Below are positions 11,604 through 22,349 of a DNA stretch of 64,000 bases, one piece after another (within the stretch, counting starts at the first letter, position 1; each line of letters opens with the position of its first letter). Origin of the DNA: Sipunculus nudus (lineage: Eukaryota > Annelida > Sipuncula > Golfingiida > Sipunculidae). Both the position numbers and the translations under genes were made by a program. The DNA lies in the NCBI GenBank assembly GCA_026874595.1, contig CM049315.1, positions 71,216,916 to 71,280,915 on the forward strand, in the 5' to 3' direction. The notes below the pieces were generated by a model. That model saw only the letters and a list, made by a program, of their open reading frames with translations. It had not been told where the DNA came from and ran no database searches.

Positions 11604-12623
11604 ATGGCTACCTCACAACAAATTGAAGAACTCTCAATTTATCTTTGTCGTTTCACAAATGACTATATATTTCGTTTGTGTGAGTATAATCATCTAGATA
11701 CCTCAAATCTTAAAGACAAGGAAGCCAGAATAGCTGCCCTTGCTTCCTTATCCCATTTTGAAGAAAAAACACCTAGGACTGCTGGTAGTGCTATAGGTGA
11801 TACGAGTGTCACCGATTCATCAGTTGTCAAAAAGTTATTGGAACATTTTTCTGAGACACGAAAGCAGGATAATGAATCTTTGTTAAGAACAGTTGAACAG
11901 ATTGTTAATAATATACCTAAACCATCAGAGCAAGTTACATATATCTCAATGAAGGAGATGTCTAGACTGCAAGAAGGTGATGATGTAGTATTGTGGTTTC
12001 AAACTTTTGAAAATTTAGCAACACGAAAGAAAATTAAGGAGGTTGACTGGCCTGCAGCTCTTGAACCATTCCTAACTGGTAATGCACAATCTGCCTATTT
12101 TTCAATGCCAAAAAAGGAGCGTGGTGTCTTTAGTAAAGTAAAAGAATCCATATTATTAAGGTATAAACTTACACCATCGGCGCTCAGAACAAAATTCCGC
12201 AAGGAAACCAAGAAACCCGGAGAAACGTTTCTAGGTTTCGCGTGAAGATTGGAAGAATATTTCAAACTGTGGTTAAACCCGTCCCCTGAATTATGGGAAA
12301 ACCAGGAAGCGAATCAAATATTTGCAATAACAGATCAATTTCTGTGTACCATAAAAGATGAAAATTTAAGATTGAAACTTGTTGAAAAGATGGAATTTTC
12401 CATCTCAGTCTATGAATTAGCTAGATTTGCTGACACGTACGCTTTGGAACGTCGAATGATTCGAGATGAACGTGACAATGAAATCAAGAAAAATTTGGGT
12501 TCAGAGAAACCGGCATCTGAGAGAAAAGGGGCCAGGAAGTTTTCTCCGTCTCGTCCTTGCCTAAACAGTCCGGTCAACGGTATAGTGATGCCTGTTACGC
12601 TTGTGGCGAACTTGGGCATTTAA
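11604..12623 (+). pseudogene. gag: gag (capsid) of gypsy element 1
   Basis: The start is set at the ATG at 11604 (MATSQQIEELSIY). An upstream in-frame ATG at 11547 lies in leader-like sequence. The product is a capsid-type protein of about 340 codons. The middle, with LQEGDDVVLWFQTFENLA and WPAALEPFLTG, matches the retrotransposon gag domain, which assembles the particle that packages element RNA. One in-frame TGA at 12243-12245 splits the frame, and the same frame continues directly with EEYFKLWL. It runs to 12623, but the zinc knuckle that should end gag lies in another frame from about 12550, so there is also a frameshift. Confidence 0.8.
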
Positions 12624-13501
12624 TGAGGAATTGTCCAAAAGTTTCGGAAAAACAACCCGCTGTGCAGCCTGAACGTCCTGTGAATTGCATTACACATGTG
12701 TCAGAGTTGAACCCAGATGCCCCAGAGTGGTGTCCGTCCTTCAAGAACACTACTTCTACAACTTCTGAGAAGATTTCGTGTGATTATAATGCTATCATGG
12801 AGGGCCCACAGATTTCAGTATTGTTGAATGGAGAAATTACTACTGCTTTGATCGACTCTGGTGCTTTGATTACTATGATATCAGAGAACTTGTGTGATCA
12901 GTTAAAATTAAAACCCAGAGATGATAAACAACTCATGTTAAAATGGTTTGAAGGTACCAAAGTACAGTCTGTTGGATGTGTATTATTAGATGTGGAAATT
13001 GCAGGACATTTATATTCCGTAGAAACCGCGGTTGTGAAATCACTTGATACCGCAACTCCAGTTCTTCTTGGTAGAGATTTCATATATCGTGCTGGTCTCA
13101 TATTAGACTTTGGGTCTGGCTCTTACTGGTTAGCTGACATGAAACCAACTATTAAGTGGCCTATATTAAACCACAAATCTGTTCCTGAATCTACTAATAT
13201 TGAAACTGATAGTGATGTACAAAGTAAATCTGTGGATCAAAGAAAACGTGATATGGAGATCGAAAAGTTGAAATCTGAATTTCCTGATGTTTTGACAGAA
13301 AAGCCTGGTTTTACAAACATGATAGAACATGAGATAGAACTTTTAGATGGTACAGTACCTAAGATAGAACTTTTAGATGGTACAGTACCTATTAAGCAGA
13401 AACCATATCGCTTGTCACCGGGTAAGGAAAAAGCGGCAAATGAACAAATCCCCCAAATGCTTGCTGATGGAATCATTGAAGAATCAGTCTCCTTGGTGTA
13501 G
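12557..13501 (+). pseudogene. Zinc knuckle and aspartic protease of gypsy element 1
   Basis: Near its start the frame has a CCHC zinc knuckle, CYACGELGHLMRNC, which binds element RNA. At about residue 100 comes the retroviral-type protease active site, ALIDSGALITMI, where the usual D-[ST]-G-A is D-S-G-A. It is followed by VLLGRDFI, the conserved second protease motif. The enzyme would cut the polyprotein. Downstream is a linker holding two exact in-frame copies of a ten-residue unit (IELLDGTVPK and IELLDGTVPI, DNA 13334-13393). The frame ends just as the RT begins (GIIEES), and the RT goes on in another frame, so there is a frameshift near 13490. Confidence 0.85.
13334..13393 (+). repeat. Two tandem copies of a 30-bp unit in pol linker
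   Basis: The 30-base unit beginning atagaacttttagatgg occurs twice in direct succession, differing only in the last bases. It keeps frame, so it duplicates ten residues between protease and RT. Confidence 0.95.
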
Positions 13502-14663
13502 TCCCGTCATCATGGTTTCCAAACCGAATGGGACATATCGTATGTGTATCGATTTTCGGAAAATGAATTCGCGTTCAAAGTCGGATGCCTATCCATTGAT
13601 CTCTGTAGACAAAATCATGTCGAAGTTTCATGGTGCCAAAGTTTTTTCGACACTTGACATGCGTTCGGGATATTGGCATGTCCCGCTACGGAAACAGGAT
13701 CGTGAACTTGCTAGTTTCATTATAGGTCAGAATTTATACCACTTTAAGGTTCTTCCGTATGGTGTCAAGGGTGGACCTGCAACCTTCCAGAGATTAGTTG
13801 AAAAAGTTTTGAGAAAACGCAACTGTTTGGGTCATTTCTGTGAAGTCCATATTGATGACATCATTGGGAACTCGCTGAAATGGCAAAAACATGTTAATCG
13901 TATACGTGAAGTACTGCAGTGCTTGCTTGAAGCCGGCTTGACCGCTAGTCTTCTTAAAAGCCACTTATTTGTTGATTCTGTGAAATACCTTTGACTTGGG
14001 GTATCACCCACTGGGATATCGACAGGAGAGAGTAAAGTCCTGGCCATCCTGAACTATTGTCAACCTAAATACCGGAAGGAGCTAGATCGTTTCCTCGGTA
14101 TGGGTGGATGGTTTGCAAAATTTATTGATGACTATCCAACTCTTGCTGAGCCGCTCTACTCCTTGAGAAGGAAGGATGTAAAATGGATATGGTCAGATGA
14201 CTGTGAAAATTAATTCAATACGCTTAAAAATAAATTATGTACAGCTCCATGCCTAGCTCATCCAAATTTTGACGATGATTTCGAAATTCACTGTGATGGC
14301 AGTGCCGTTGGGCTTTGTGCTTCCTTGAATCAACGTCAGGAGGGTGTATTACGCCCTATTGAGTTAAGTAGTCGAACACTAAGTTCAGCTGAACGTAACT
14401 ATAGTACCACTGAACGTGAAATTTTGGCTGTTGTGTGGCCGCTCGAAAAGTGGAGGCCATATATTGAAGGCAAACATGTCATCGATGTGACAGATCATCA
14501 GGCCCTCACTTGGATTTTCGGGAGTAAGAGTCACCTTTCTCCGAGATTGTATCGCTGGGTTTTACGGGTCCAAGATTTCGATTTTGAAGTGAAGTATAGG
14601 CCTGGAAAACTTCACAAAGTTCCGGATGCTCTTAGTCGTGATTCTATAGGTTCCAACCTGTAG
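13480..14663 (+). pseudogene. pol: Reverse transcriptase and RNase H of gypsy element 1
   Basis: One frame carries WCSPVIMVSKPNGTYRMC, DFRKMN, FSTLDMRSGYWHVPL, LPYGVKGGPATFQRL and the active site VHIDDIIG. The usual aromatic residue before the aspartate pair is His here (H-I-D-D). After the fingers and palm come the thumb and a gypsy-type RNase H: EIHCDGSAVG, STTEREILAVVW with its glutamate, DHQALTWIF and RPGKLHKVPDALSR. In-frame stops lie at 13992-13994 (KYL then TGA) and at about 14211-14213 (CEN then TAA). The frame ends at a TAG at 14661-14663. The two enzymes would make double-stranded DNA from element RNA. Confidence 0.9.
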
Positions 14664-14699
14664 CCACCCTGAATATAATTCAGACAGAGGTAACTTCAT

Positions 14700-15508
14700 A
14701 TGATGAACGATGTGACTCAACAAATTGTTTGAAACCTGATGATGATATATTGGACTGGGTGCAATGCTGTAACTGTGAACGTTGGTTTCATGATCAGTGT
14801 GTTATTATTTCTCCACAGGAAGCGGAACAAACTGATTTCAAATGCATGGATTGTGTTAAACCATTTGGTTGTAAATCTGTATTTTCAATGCCTGATCTTA
14901 ACTATATACCTAAACCTTTTGAGTTATTGAGAATGCAGAAGGATGACGTTGATTTGAGACCCATCTTTGAATATTTAGTATCTGATGCAGAGAAACGATC
15001 AGAATCACTATATCATTATATAGCTAAGGACTGTTCTATTGACTCTGTACTCATATGAAACATTGATTCTGGTCCTAAAATTATAGTACCAAGAATTTTG
15101 GTACCTACTATTTTGCATGAACTACACTGTTCTCCAACAGCTGGTCATCTGGGACGTACTAAAACGGCACAACGTGTATCACAGTCTTTCTATTGGAAGG
15201 GTCTGAGCAATGATGTTAAGAACTTTGTAAAATCCTGTACTGTTTGTCAGATGATCAAAACTGTCTATAGAAAACCAGCTGGCCTTATGGAAGTGATCAA
15301 GTCTAGTGAACCATGGGAAATATTAGCGGTTGGCCTGATTGGGATGCTACCAATCACATATTCTAAACATCGTTATATTCTTGTATTGAGAGACCATTTT
15401 ACTAAATGGGTAGAACTCTTTCCTTTAAAGAATGCTACCGGTAAAGCTATTGCCATTCTTTTGGTTCGTGAAGTGTTCACTAGATTTGGCCCCCCTAAGG
15501 GCTGCTGA
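14700..15508 (+). pseudogene. PHD-like finger plus integrase N-terminal part, gypsy element 1
   Basis: This frame lies between RNase H and the integrase core. Its first part has the spacing of a PHD finger (C4HC3): CDSTNC, then CCNCERWFHDQC, then KCMDC about 20 residues on. It is acidic around DDDILDW, as in histone-tail readers. Next come the integrase zinc domain (LHCSPTAGHLG, SCTVCQ) and the start of the catalytic core (EPWEILAVGLIGML). The first catalytic aspartate expected in this block is replaced by Gly. An in-frame TGA sits at 15056-15058, and the frame breaks at 15508 just before the second aspartate. A PHD finger in this position could steer integration to marked chromatin, but that is inference. 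Confidence 0.75.
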
Positions 15509-16165
15509 CAGATAATGGTTCCCAATTTGTGTGTAAAATCATGAAAGCTGTCTGTGACAAATGGGGAGTTAAACTCTTACACTGTACCCCGTATCACCCT
15601 CAGAGTAATTGGGTCGAACGGGCAAATCGTGATGTGAAATATATGCTTGCCAGTCAAGTATTTGTTAGTGATGGTGATCATCGTACTTGGGACACACAGC
15701 TGAATTTCGTTTTGCACTCAATTCCGTAGTGAATAAGACCACAGGATTTAGTCCAGCTATTTTATCTTTGTCAAGGGAGATCAGATCTCCTATTATTAAT
15801 ACTCTTCAAGTCGATACTGAGAGTAAGGGAATTGACGATACAGATTTAGCGTCGTTTGTTACTGATAAAACAGTCCGTGATAAAGAGAGAGTTAACCAGA
15901 CTATTACTAACATGGCCTTTCAGGCTGAGGTTAGAAAGTTAATTATGATAGGGAAGAAGAGAAGTCACTTTCAAAGTCGGTGACAAAGTCCTTTTGAAAA
16001 CTCATTATTTGTCAGATGCTGATAAATCATTTTGTTAAAAGCTCGCTCCCAAGTAGAAAGGACCGTATGTTGTCGAAACTCCACTAACAACTCCGTTAAT
16101 TATTCTGTCAGAACGCCAAAAGGTTTGGAAACTGTTCATGTTGACAATATAAAGCTATATACAGA
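15509..16165 (+). pseudogene. Integrase C-terminal part of gypsy element 1
   Basis: Two frames, 15509-15729 and 15687-15983, continue the integrase. The first includes the TDNGSQF block (in a shifted frame at about 15510), then TPYHPQSNWVERANRD with the catalytic glutamate. The second has the downstream TTGFSPAILSL motif. A third weak stretch to about 16165 has GPYVVETPLTTP, the SH3-like tail typical of gypsy integrases. No chromodomain was recognised. The frames are offset by single-base shifts, and stops occur in the tail. Confidence 0.8.
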
Positions 16166-16610
16166 ATAATTAAGATACTGCTGTTAACCCTTCTGTTAAG
16201 ATAATGCACATCTTCAGATTTTGCCATTTGACATATATTTGACATATTGAGAGGGATATAATATTTCCTTATATTGTCTATGCTATGATCTACTCTGTTT
16301 ACTCTGGTCTTGATATTGATTGATTAGAGGTTTTCGGGTACTGGTATATGTATTTATAGTAGTCAATGATGTCTTTTCCTTTTTCCATACAGTTATCAGC
16401 AGGTTAAGATAATGACATGAGAGAGTCATATATGGTTTAAACCCTCCTGTATGTACAAGTATGAAGTGTATCCACAATCACCTTGTCAAAACATAAAATA
16501 ACACAAAGCATAAATCTCTAGAAAAAAGCATTAAAGCATTGTTCCATAAATGTTTACAAATTAGACGGATAGTACTGTAGTATTTGCTTTTCTTTCCATC
16601 CTAGCTCAGT
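16166..16610 (+). other. Untranslated 3' region of gypsy element 1
   Basis: This is AT-rich sequence between the integrase and the polypurine tract. No envelope-like frame (signal peptide, transmembrane segment) is present, so this lineage appears to be a retrotransposon without env. Confidence 0.6.
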
Positions 16611-16613
16611 TTT

Positions 16614-16626
16614 TGAGGGGGGATGA
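16614..16626 (+). promoter_or_regulatory. Polypurine tract of gypsy element 1
   Basis: The purine run gaggggggatga immediately precedes the first TG of the 3' LTR, the expected place for priming of plus-strand DNA. Confidence 0.75.
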
Positions 16627-16834
16627 TGTAGTGGTCACATGACTGTATGTTTTGCTCACGTGTTTTGGTAGGTAGTCGGTCTGCGCTTGTCCGGCGGCAT
16701 TTTGTATTTTTTGGTATGAACTGGCGTGAACAGGCTCTGTAAAGTTGGAACTCAAGAGAATAAACCGTTTATATTTCATACTGGAGTCGTATCATTTCGG
16801 ACTGTAGTGCTTGGAGACACACATATACACTACA
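16627..16834 (+). repeat. 3' LTR of gypsy element 1 (208 bp)
   Basis: The LTR begins TGTAGTG and ends CACTACA, a perfect 7-bp inverted repeat of the TG...CA type. It is short for a gypsy LTR. An AATAAA polyadenylation signal lies at 16759-16764. No clear TATA box was found. No second copy was seen in the window. Confidence 0.82.
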
Positions 16835-17437
16835 ACATGGCTACCATGTGGTTATGATGTCACTATTCCTTTCACTATTCTGCAGTTATAGCACTTGTAA
16901 ATGGTGAGTGAATCTTGATTGAAATCTTCGTTATAGATATTTAAAGCATGATACTCTTGTGTTATGTTTTCCTGAAGGGGTGAAGCCCGCGTTATATAGT
17001 AGAACCGATATTTTTTATGGGGATAGAGAAAAAAATAGGGTATAGTTTTCTGGGGGTTATCATTTTTTAAAAAATCAATAAATAATTAAATATTGGTACC
17101 GCTGCTTATTGTCTTGTTATCTTTTATCGGCTCAAGTCTAGAATTCAGGCTGCCCTCCAGATCAAGTTCACACATATGCCATACACGTCAAACGAAGTAA
17201 TAAATGTATCTACTTATTCTCATGCACGTTTATGCTATCCTACAGTCTTTTTACGAACATCTGACACTTATTTCTATTGATTTTCACTTTTCTATCTCCT
17301 CTCCATATATCATGATTCCTATGTCTTTGTTTACACGCACTGCCTCATGTGCACATGTACTGTCTACGTCATTCATACCTGTTCTCATACCACTTCTCAC
17401 GTGCTCCTTTCAGATGTTATATGCCCTCCAGCCGTTT
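16835..17437. other. Non-coding interval
   Basis: No gene or element end was recognised. A plus-strand frame at 17204-17629 runs through the 36-bp triplicate next door, and its repeats explain its length. Confidence 0.4.
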
Positions 17438-17545
17438 ACATGTCTACTGGGTATATCTTTAGGCTTAAGATTCACACGTATACTCCGTATATTTCTAGGG
17501 TTAGGGTTAACATGTATACTCGGTATATTTCTAGGGTTAGGGTTC
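17438..17545. repeat. Three tandem 36-bp units with TTAGGG-like words
   Basis: Copies lie at 17438-17473, 17474-17509 and 17510-17545. Each reads acayGTaTACTcSGTATAT followed by ttctagggttagggtt or a decayed version of it. The last two copies carry TAGGGTTAGGG, one and a half telomere-type repeats. The telomere words are inside a longer unit, so this is a small satellite and not a telomere relic by itself. Confidence 0.85.
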
Positions 17546-17979
17546 ATACTACCAACTTGGACTGTTCCTAGTCCGCGCGAAGCGCGAGACGGAGTACGGT
17601 TTAGTGACAGGCTGTTAACAAACGGCTGAGGGTTAATTTTTTTAAACTTTTGCGATGTCCGGGCGGGAAGCGCACGGACATCGCGAAGCGCACGGACATC
17701 ACATACGCTTAACAAATACCAACCCTCATTTTAACGAGGATAACCAGTTCTGACATACGCATTTCTCTGTTATCTACGCTTTGTTATTCTATTGCTAGGG
17801 TTAGGCCTACATGTCGCGAAGCGCTATCCGCAATACATCACATATTAACTGCCAGTTATGCTATGTGGTTCACTCTTACCTTCAGGGATTGATGATTTCT
17901 CTGCTAATGTCATATGTCACTTTCACTGGTGCGTAAACAAATAACTATATACAGATAAATGCTTAACTTTAACAGTTCT
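17546..17979. other. Spacer rich in GCGAAGCGC words
   Basis: The word gcgaagcgc, or a near match, occurs at about 17577, 17664 (gggaagcgcacggacatc), 17680 (cgcgaagcgcacggacatc) and 17815 (tcgcgaagcgc). The pair around 17664-17700 forms an 18-bp direct repeat. It may be 3' flanking sequence of the minus-strand Merlin element. I could not identify terminal inverted repeats. Confidence 0.45.
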
Positions 17980-19218
17980 TTACATTTCACATATTATAGT
18001 ACTTGCACGTCGCTTTGCCACACCGACCATCGTATATCCTGCAAAAACTTTGCGAATAATCTCCGCTCGTCCGCATTCTTTTGGCGCCATAAAAACACTA
18101 ATGTAGCCTTGCAGATGTTTGGCTTGTATTCCGAAACGGGGCATGGTCACACCCCGTTTCACCTTTTGCCACGTTCCCTCAGTGGCATTAGTATCGCAAC
18201 CTGTTACAGGGTCTCTAAACATTTGACTGTGGTTAACCGTCACTTGGCGGTAGCCCATCTTACCCAGTTTATCATAGGACTTCCAACAATCACTATAGAT
18301 GATCGAACCTTTGGCTATGTGTTTCTCAATAAGGGGCAGTAATGTATCGGCAGATCGGTCCGGCACTACAAACATGAACACTTTACGTTTATCCGTTTTT
18401 TCCCGTCCTCCAAATACCCTTCCCCCGTCTACCCTATGTCCAAGGTGGTATTTACGACGCGCAAACTTGCTCTCATCAATTTCGACAATCACATCCTCAC
18501 CACCTATTTTCCCACCACTCTCATAATCTCGTAGAAGAACCTCTTCACACACCTCTCTACAAAAATTACACCAATCTACACATGTTTGCCGGCTACAACC
18601 CGTCTCTGGCATTATTTGCGTTTGCGTTTGCCCCTCACTCCACAGATAAGTCAGGTCGATTAACTCCTCTAACGTGAGATTGGACTGGCTAAACCATGTC
18701 CCATGGCTCAATGACACTTTGCTGTTATACCTCTGTGGCTTTTTACGTTGGCATCGCCATGCATAACTGTCACTGGTCTCTGATGCTGCTACAGCACACA
18801 GCTTCATGGGGTTCATGCAGGTAGGACACATTCGTTAACTTTTAATAAAATCATGCTCTTGTAGCCAGTTAATGATGATCTCTTTCGACACGAATACTTC
18901 ACGAATCAGTGTTTCGTAATTTAGCTCTCGTAAAGAAGTATATGTTTGTCCATATTTCCTGACATAACTCCCACTACTATAACAGCACTGAGTGCTTGTG
19001 TCTGAAGTATTCATTAATGAGTTCATTGTTGTTCCGGTTGTGGTCAATTGTTTATCAATGTCATCACTTCGTTCTCCTCCCCTACACTCATCTTCATCTG
19101 CATTTTCTGTGTTTCGATTTACCACGGTCTTTCTTCTTTTGCTTCTTCTCCCGTCCATGTCGCTTGGAACCACTATCACAGCCACTATCAGATTGTCACT
19201 TACATCGAAGCCTGTCAC
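17980..19218 (-). pseudogene. Merlin-type (IS1595/ISXO2-like) DDE transposase with one in-frame stop
   Basis: The reading frame runs from ATG at 19218 to a stop at 17980. It is about 412 codons long with a single TAA at 18837-18835 and no frameshift. The first part (127 codons) has a basic cluster, GRRSKRRK, likely a nuclear localisation signal, and ends in WLQEHDFIKS. After the stop come a CPTC zinc-ribbon start and the DDE core. Counted from the ATG at 18831, the core has IDESKF (Asp 119), YSDCW (Asp 181) and TNATEGTW (Glu 218), with DRSADTLLP and VNHSQMF between. All catalytic residues are intact. Merlin transposases cut and paste their own DNA. An internal start at 18831 would still yield a full DDE core lacking the N-terminal region. 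Confidence 0.88.
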
Positions 19219-22200
19219 CTGTGCTACGAGCTTGCAATGTTAACTTTACTTGCCACGTTTCACTTGCCAACAGCATTATTATCTCACACATTCATTTACA
19301 TTCGGTACCTGGCTTGGGGGTTAATTAGTGCTTTTCTTGCAAAAACATGCCATCTCATGGCGATTGTTGCTTTTTCTCTTCCAAGTTTGACCTATACCTT
19401 ACAGAATGATATATACCGTTTTGACCACAGATGTATCACCAAATGAATGGGCAGCCTAATGTCAAATAGAAATACTATGTTTTTACAACATTTGGTTGAA
19501 AAAAAGCCATATCATGGCTAGTTTGGCTTTTGTTTCATGCCAACCTTAATCTTGACCTTGAACTTTATGCAAGATATATACCTTTTATGACCTCAGAAAG
19601 GTCGTCAAAGAACGGACATCCTAATATTAGTCAGAAATGACCCCTTAAATGTGTTTCTATATCAGTAAGTTATGGAATTATGGTCATTTAAATATTTCAG
19701 CCCACATCAGGAATTAAGTTTGTTTTAAACACAAGTAGTCACATGGTATATCGAACAATACATTTCCCGCAGTAAGACTACGTTACTTGGTTCTTTGTCA
19801 ACAGAACGGGGGTTAATGGACTGTGTCACCATACCATGTGTATGGTTTAGATTACATAGAAGTTTGACCAGAATCATTAGTATTTTTGAAGTACAGGGTG
19901 GGTCCTTACGCTTTAACCCTGGGATAGAGGACCCTTGCTTCCTGAATATTACTTTATTCTTGTCAAGGCCGTCTGATGATGTCAGACGAGTGTAGGGTGT
20001 CAGTAGAGATATTATTAATATTATTTAAAATGGTAGAGGCTTTAGCTTTGGATAGTTGGACAACTGTAGATAATACTTTTGTTTAACTTTCACTTGATCT
20101 GGTAAGGTTTTAGGACATACTTTTTTTTTAATCTGGGCTACTGATATCCATGAAGATTGTTAATATTATTCGCAGACATTGCTTGTCAGCGTCAGCGAAC
20201 TATGATCAGTATCTTTAGCATAGTCTAAATTTGCTAGAGTTTTGCCATCTGGATCTTTGATATAGTATTTTATGCATCTTTGTGGCATATACTGGCTGGA
20301 ATCGCAGTTATTCTATGTTAAGTGTTTGCCCAATTGCATATATTAATTCGTTGGTTAAGACATGCGGTTCGGGACCTTCCCGTTGATGTGTTTGTTTACA
20401 TTCTGATGCACGCGTCTGTAAACTAACGAAGTGTCGTTTATAGAGTTTAATTGCGTGTAAAGTAAGAAACGAGCCGTATGTTATATGGATCCTACCTTAA
20501 ACTAGTTGCTTATAACTACAAATGTAATGGTAGATTGAAGGAAGTGGATAAAATCCATGATTATGGTTAAATAATCGCTGTGCCGGTCTTCAGACTTGAA
20601 GTCGGCGCCATTTTAGTTAGGCTGTGAAGTGTGCACAAGCTTTGTTATGGCCGTCCGTTTCGCTCTAGTTGCTTGGCAACAGAGCCCAATCAATACTCGG
20701 GCCGCCCGCTGATTGGTGGCATATCCCATGTCCGGTGCAGGAAGACAGGTCAGAGTTTACATTTATTAGGGGTCATGTTCCCGGGGGGGGGGGGGGGCGG
20801 AATGGTTTACCATGGTCATAATTTTGACCATTGACCTAGGGTTCCCCTGTCTCTGCTGTTACAAGTAGTCTTTATTATTGCTCCGTGTTAAAGTGGTAAG
20901 ACCTTCACCTTAAATTGTCAGAAGATTCTGATAAGGCCTGCGTCAGTTTTTTTTTTATTTTTATTTTTATTTTACCGTGTTTTCATATGATTAAGAAATA
21001 GTATTTTCTTTATTTCAACCCCGTACTCTCATCTTAAAGAAATGTGCGTCACATATTGATGGGACCTTAATTCAACCGAGTCAAAGTGATACAAACGCCC
21101 AGGCCATTATTTGGGGGAATTCACGCCGGACTTTGTTTACAGGTATTTACCCGCGGTCCTTTGTAAAATTTTGGGATATTCAAACTTTGTGATCTGTGGA
21201 GATATTCGGTGTTATTTGGTTTAATTACTTGAAAACTTTGCTCATGTTTACTATGTTATCTAAATATACCCAATTAATTTTATTATTCTTGAGTTTTATT
21301 TAATTCTGAGAGAAGGTTATTTCCTGATTTTACCTCCGGATATTTAGTTTATTTTTTTCGGGAGCCATCCTTATACCTCCTCCCTTGTGCGTTCGCTGTC
21401 CGTCTGTGAGTTTGGTAAATCGAGGTGGGGCCATTAGGAAGGTGACCTTTGCTGTAAGTTCAAACATGTGTCGAGGTACATGAAATTAACAATCCAATCA
21501 GTTAGTTTCAGTGTCACAGATGGTTAAGACAGCGGAGTCAATTTCAACAGGCCATATAATGTTAATTTCAAGCTGCTCTAGGGCACTGAATAGATTCAGT
21601 GTGATCCATATAAACTCTCTCTCTCTCTCTCAAACGCAAGCGCGTCACATATTCACATACACTGAATGTTAGAGTACAGCAAAAGAAAGCCAGTGGTTGA
21701 AATTCTGTAAAAGCCCTAATTAAAAAAAAAATGAAAATAATAAACAAAACCCATTTCTCTTCATTATCTGCACTTAATTAAAGCAGAAATCGCTGTATAT
21801 TTTTGTATTGATTGAAAAGGTTTATTTTATAATCTTTAATGAAATGTGAAATTGATAATGACCTTCTGATATGATTGCAAAATAATTTATTATTTTATTT
21901 ATTGACAATTTCTGTATATTTTGGTTTTTAATAATAAGCCCAAGGCATATGGCCCTTGGCGTCAATACAGGGTGATGGGGTATATGAGAATAATATTATG
22001 AGAATAATATTTAATATCAATATTGTCGAAAGTGAATGAAGCCTATTTAGTCTGATCTTTTATCTAATTTTACCAGGAGAGTGCTTGTTATAACCATTTG
22101 ATCAAGTATAGAATCAGATAAATGTGTGAATGATGCCTTCGAATTTTTCCAAAAAAAAAAAATGCTTGACATCCTAAGTTTGTCATTCACAATTTTGTGA

Positions 22201-22308
22201 AGCAGCTTACATTCTAACTAGCTTTATAGTCATAACAATGTTAATGGAAATAATCAACTTGTAATTATAACTGGACACATATATGATATTTCAATAATCA
22301 TTAACCCC

Positions 22309-22312
<4 letters not shown>
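19219..22312. other. Long non-coding interval
   Basis: No gene was recognised. Short frames at 19795-19995 and 20631-20834 have no family resemblance. The stretch 20580-21430 is relatively GC-rich, with a G run at about 20780-20796, and could be promoter-like, but no downstream coding exon was found. A (CT)n run lies at about 21617-21632. Confidence 0.4.

Positions 22313-22345
<33 letters not shown>
22313..22345. repeat. (AT)n microsatellite, left of gypsy element 2
   Basis: An uninterrupted AT dinucleotide run directly abuts the 5' LTR. The run resumes at 29100, right after the 3' LTR, so the retrotransposon inserted into a microsatellite. The four bases on each side of the element are ATAT. 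Confidence 0.9.

Positions 22346-22349
<4 letters not shown>

Larger units (their letters stand above)
11333..16834 (+). mobile_element. Ty3/gypsy LTR retrotransposon 1, defective, 3' LTR only
   Basis: In order the element holds gag, zinc knuckle, protease, RT, RNase H, a PHD-like finger, integrase, a purine-rich tract and a 208-bp 3' LTR. This is the standard Ty3/gypsy order. A matching 5' LTR could not be seen upstream of gag: nothing before 11604 resembles 16627-16834. The copy is therefore 5'-truncated or its 5' LTR has been lost, and the true 5' limit is uncertain. At least four in-frame stops and several frameshifts break the coding region, and key catalytic residues are changed in RT and integrase, so it cannot move by itself. 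Confidence 0.88.

Noticed and set aside
18992..19446. Plus-strand frames of 83-132 codons
   Set aside because: They are antisense to the Merlin transposase N-terminal region and have no domain.
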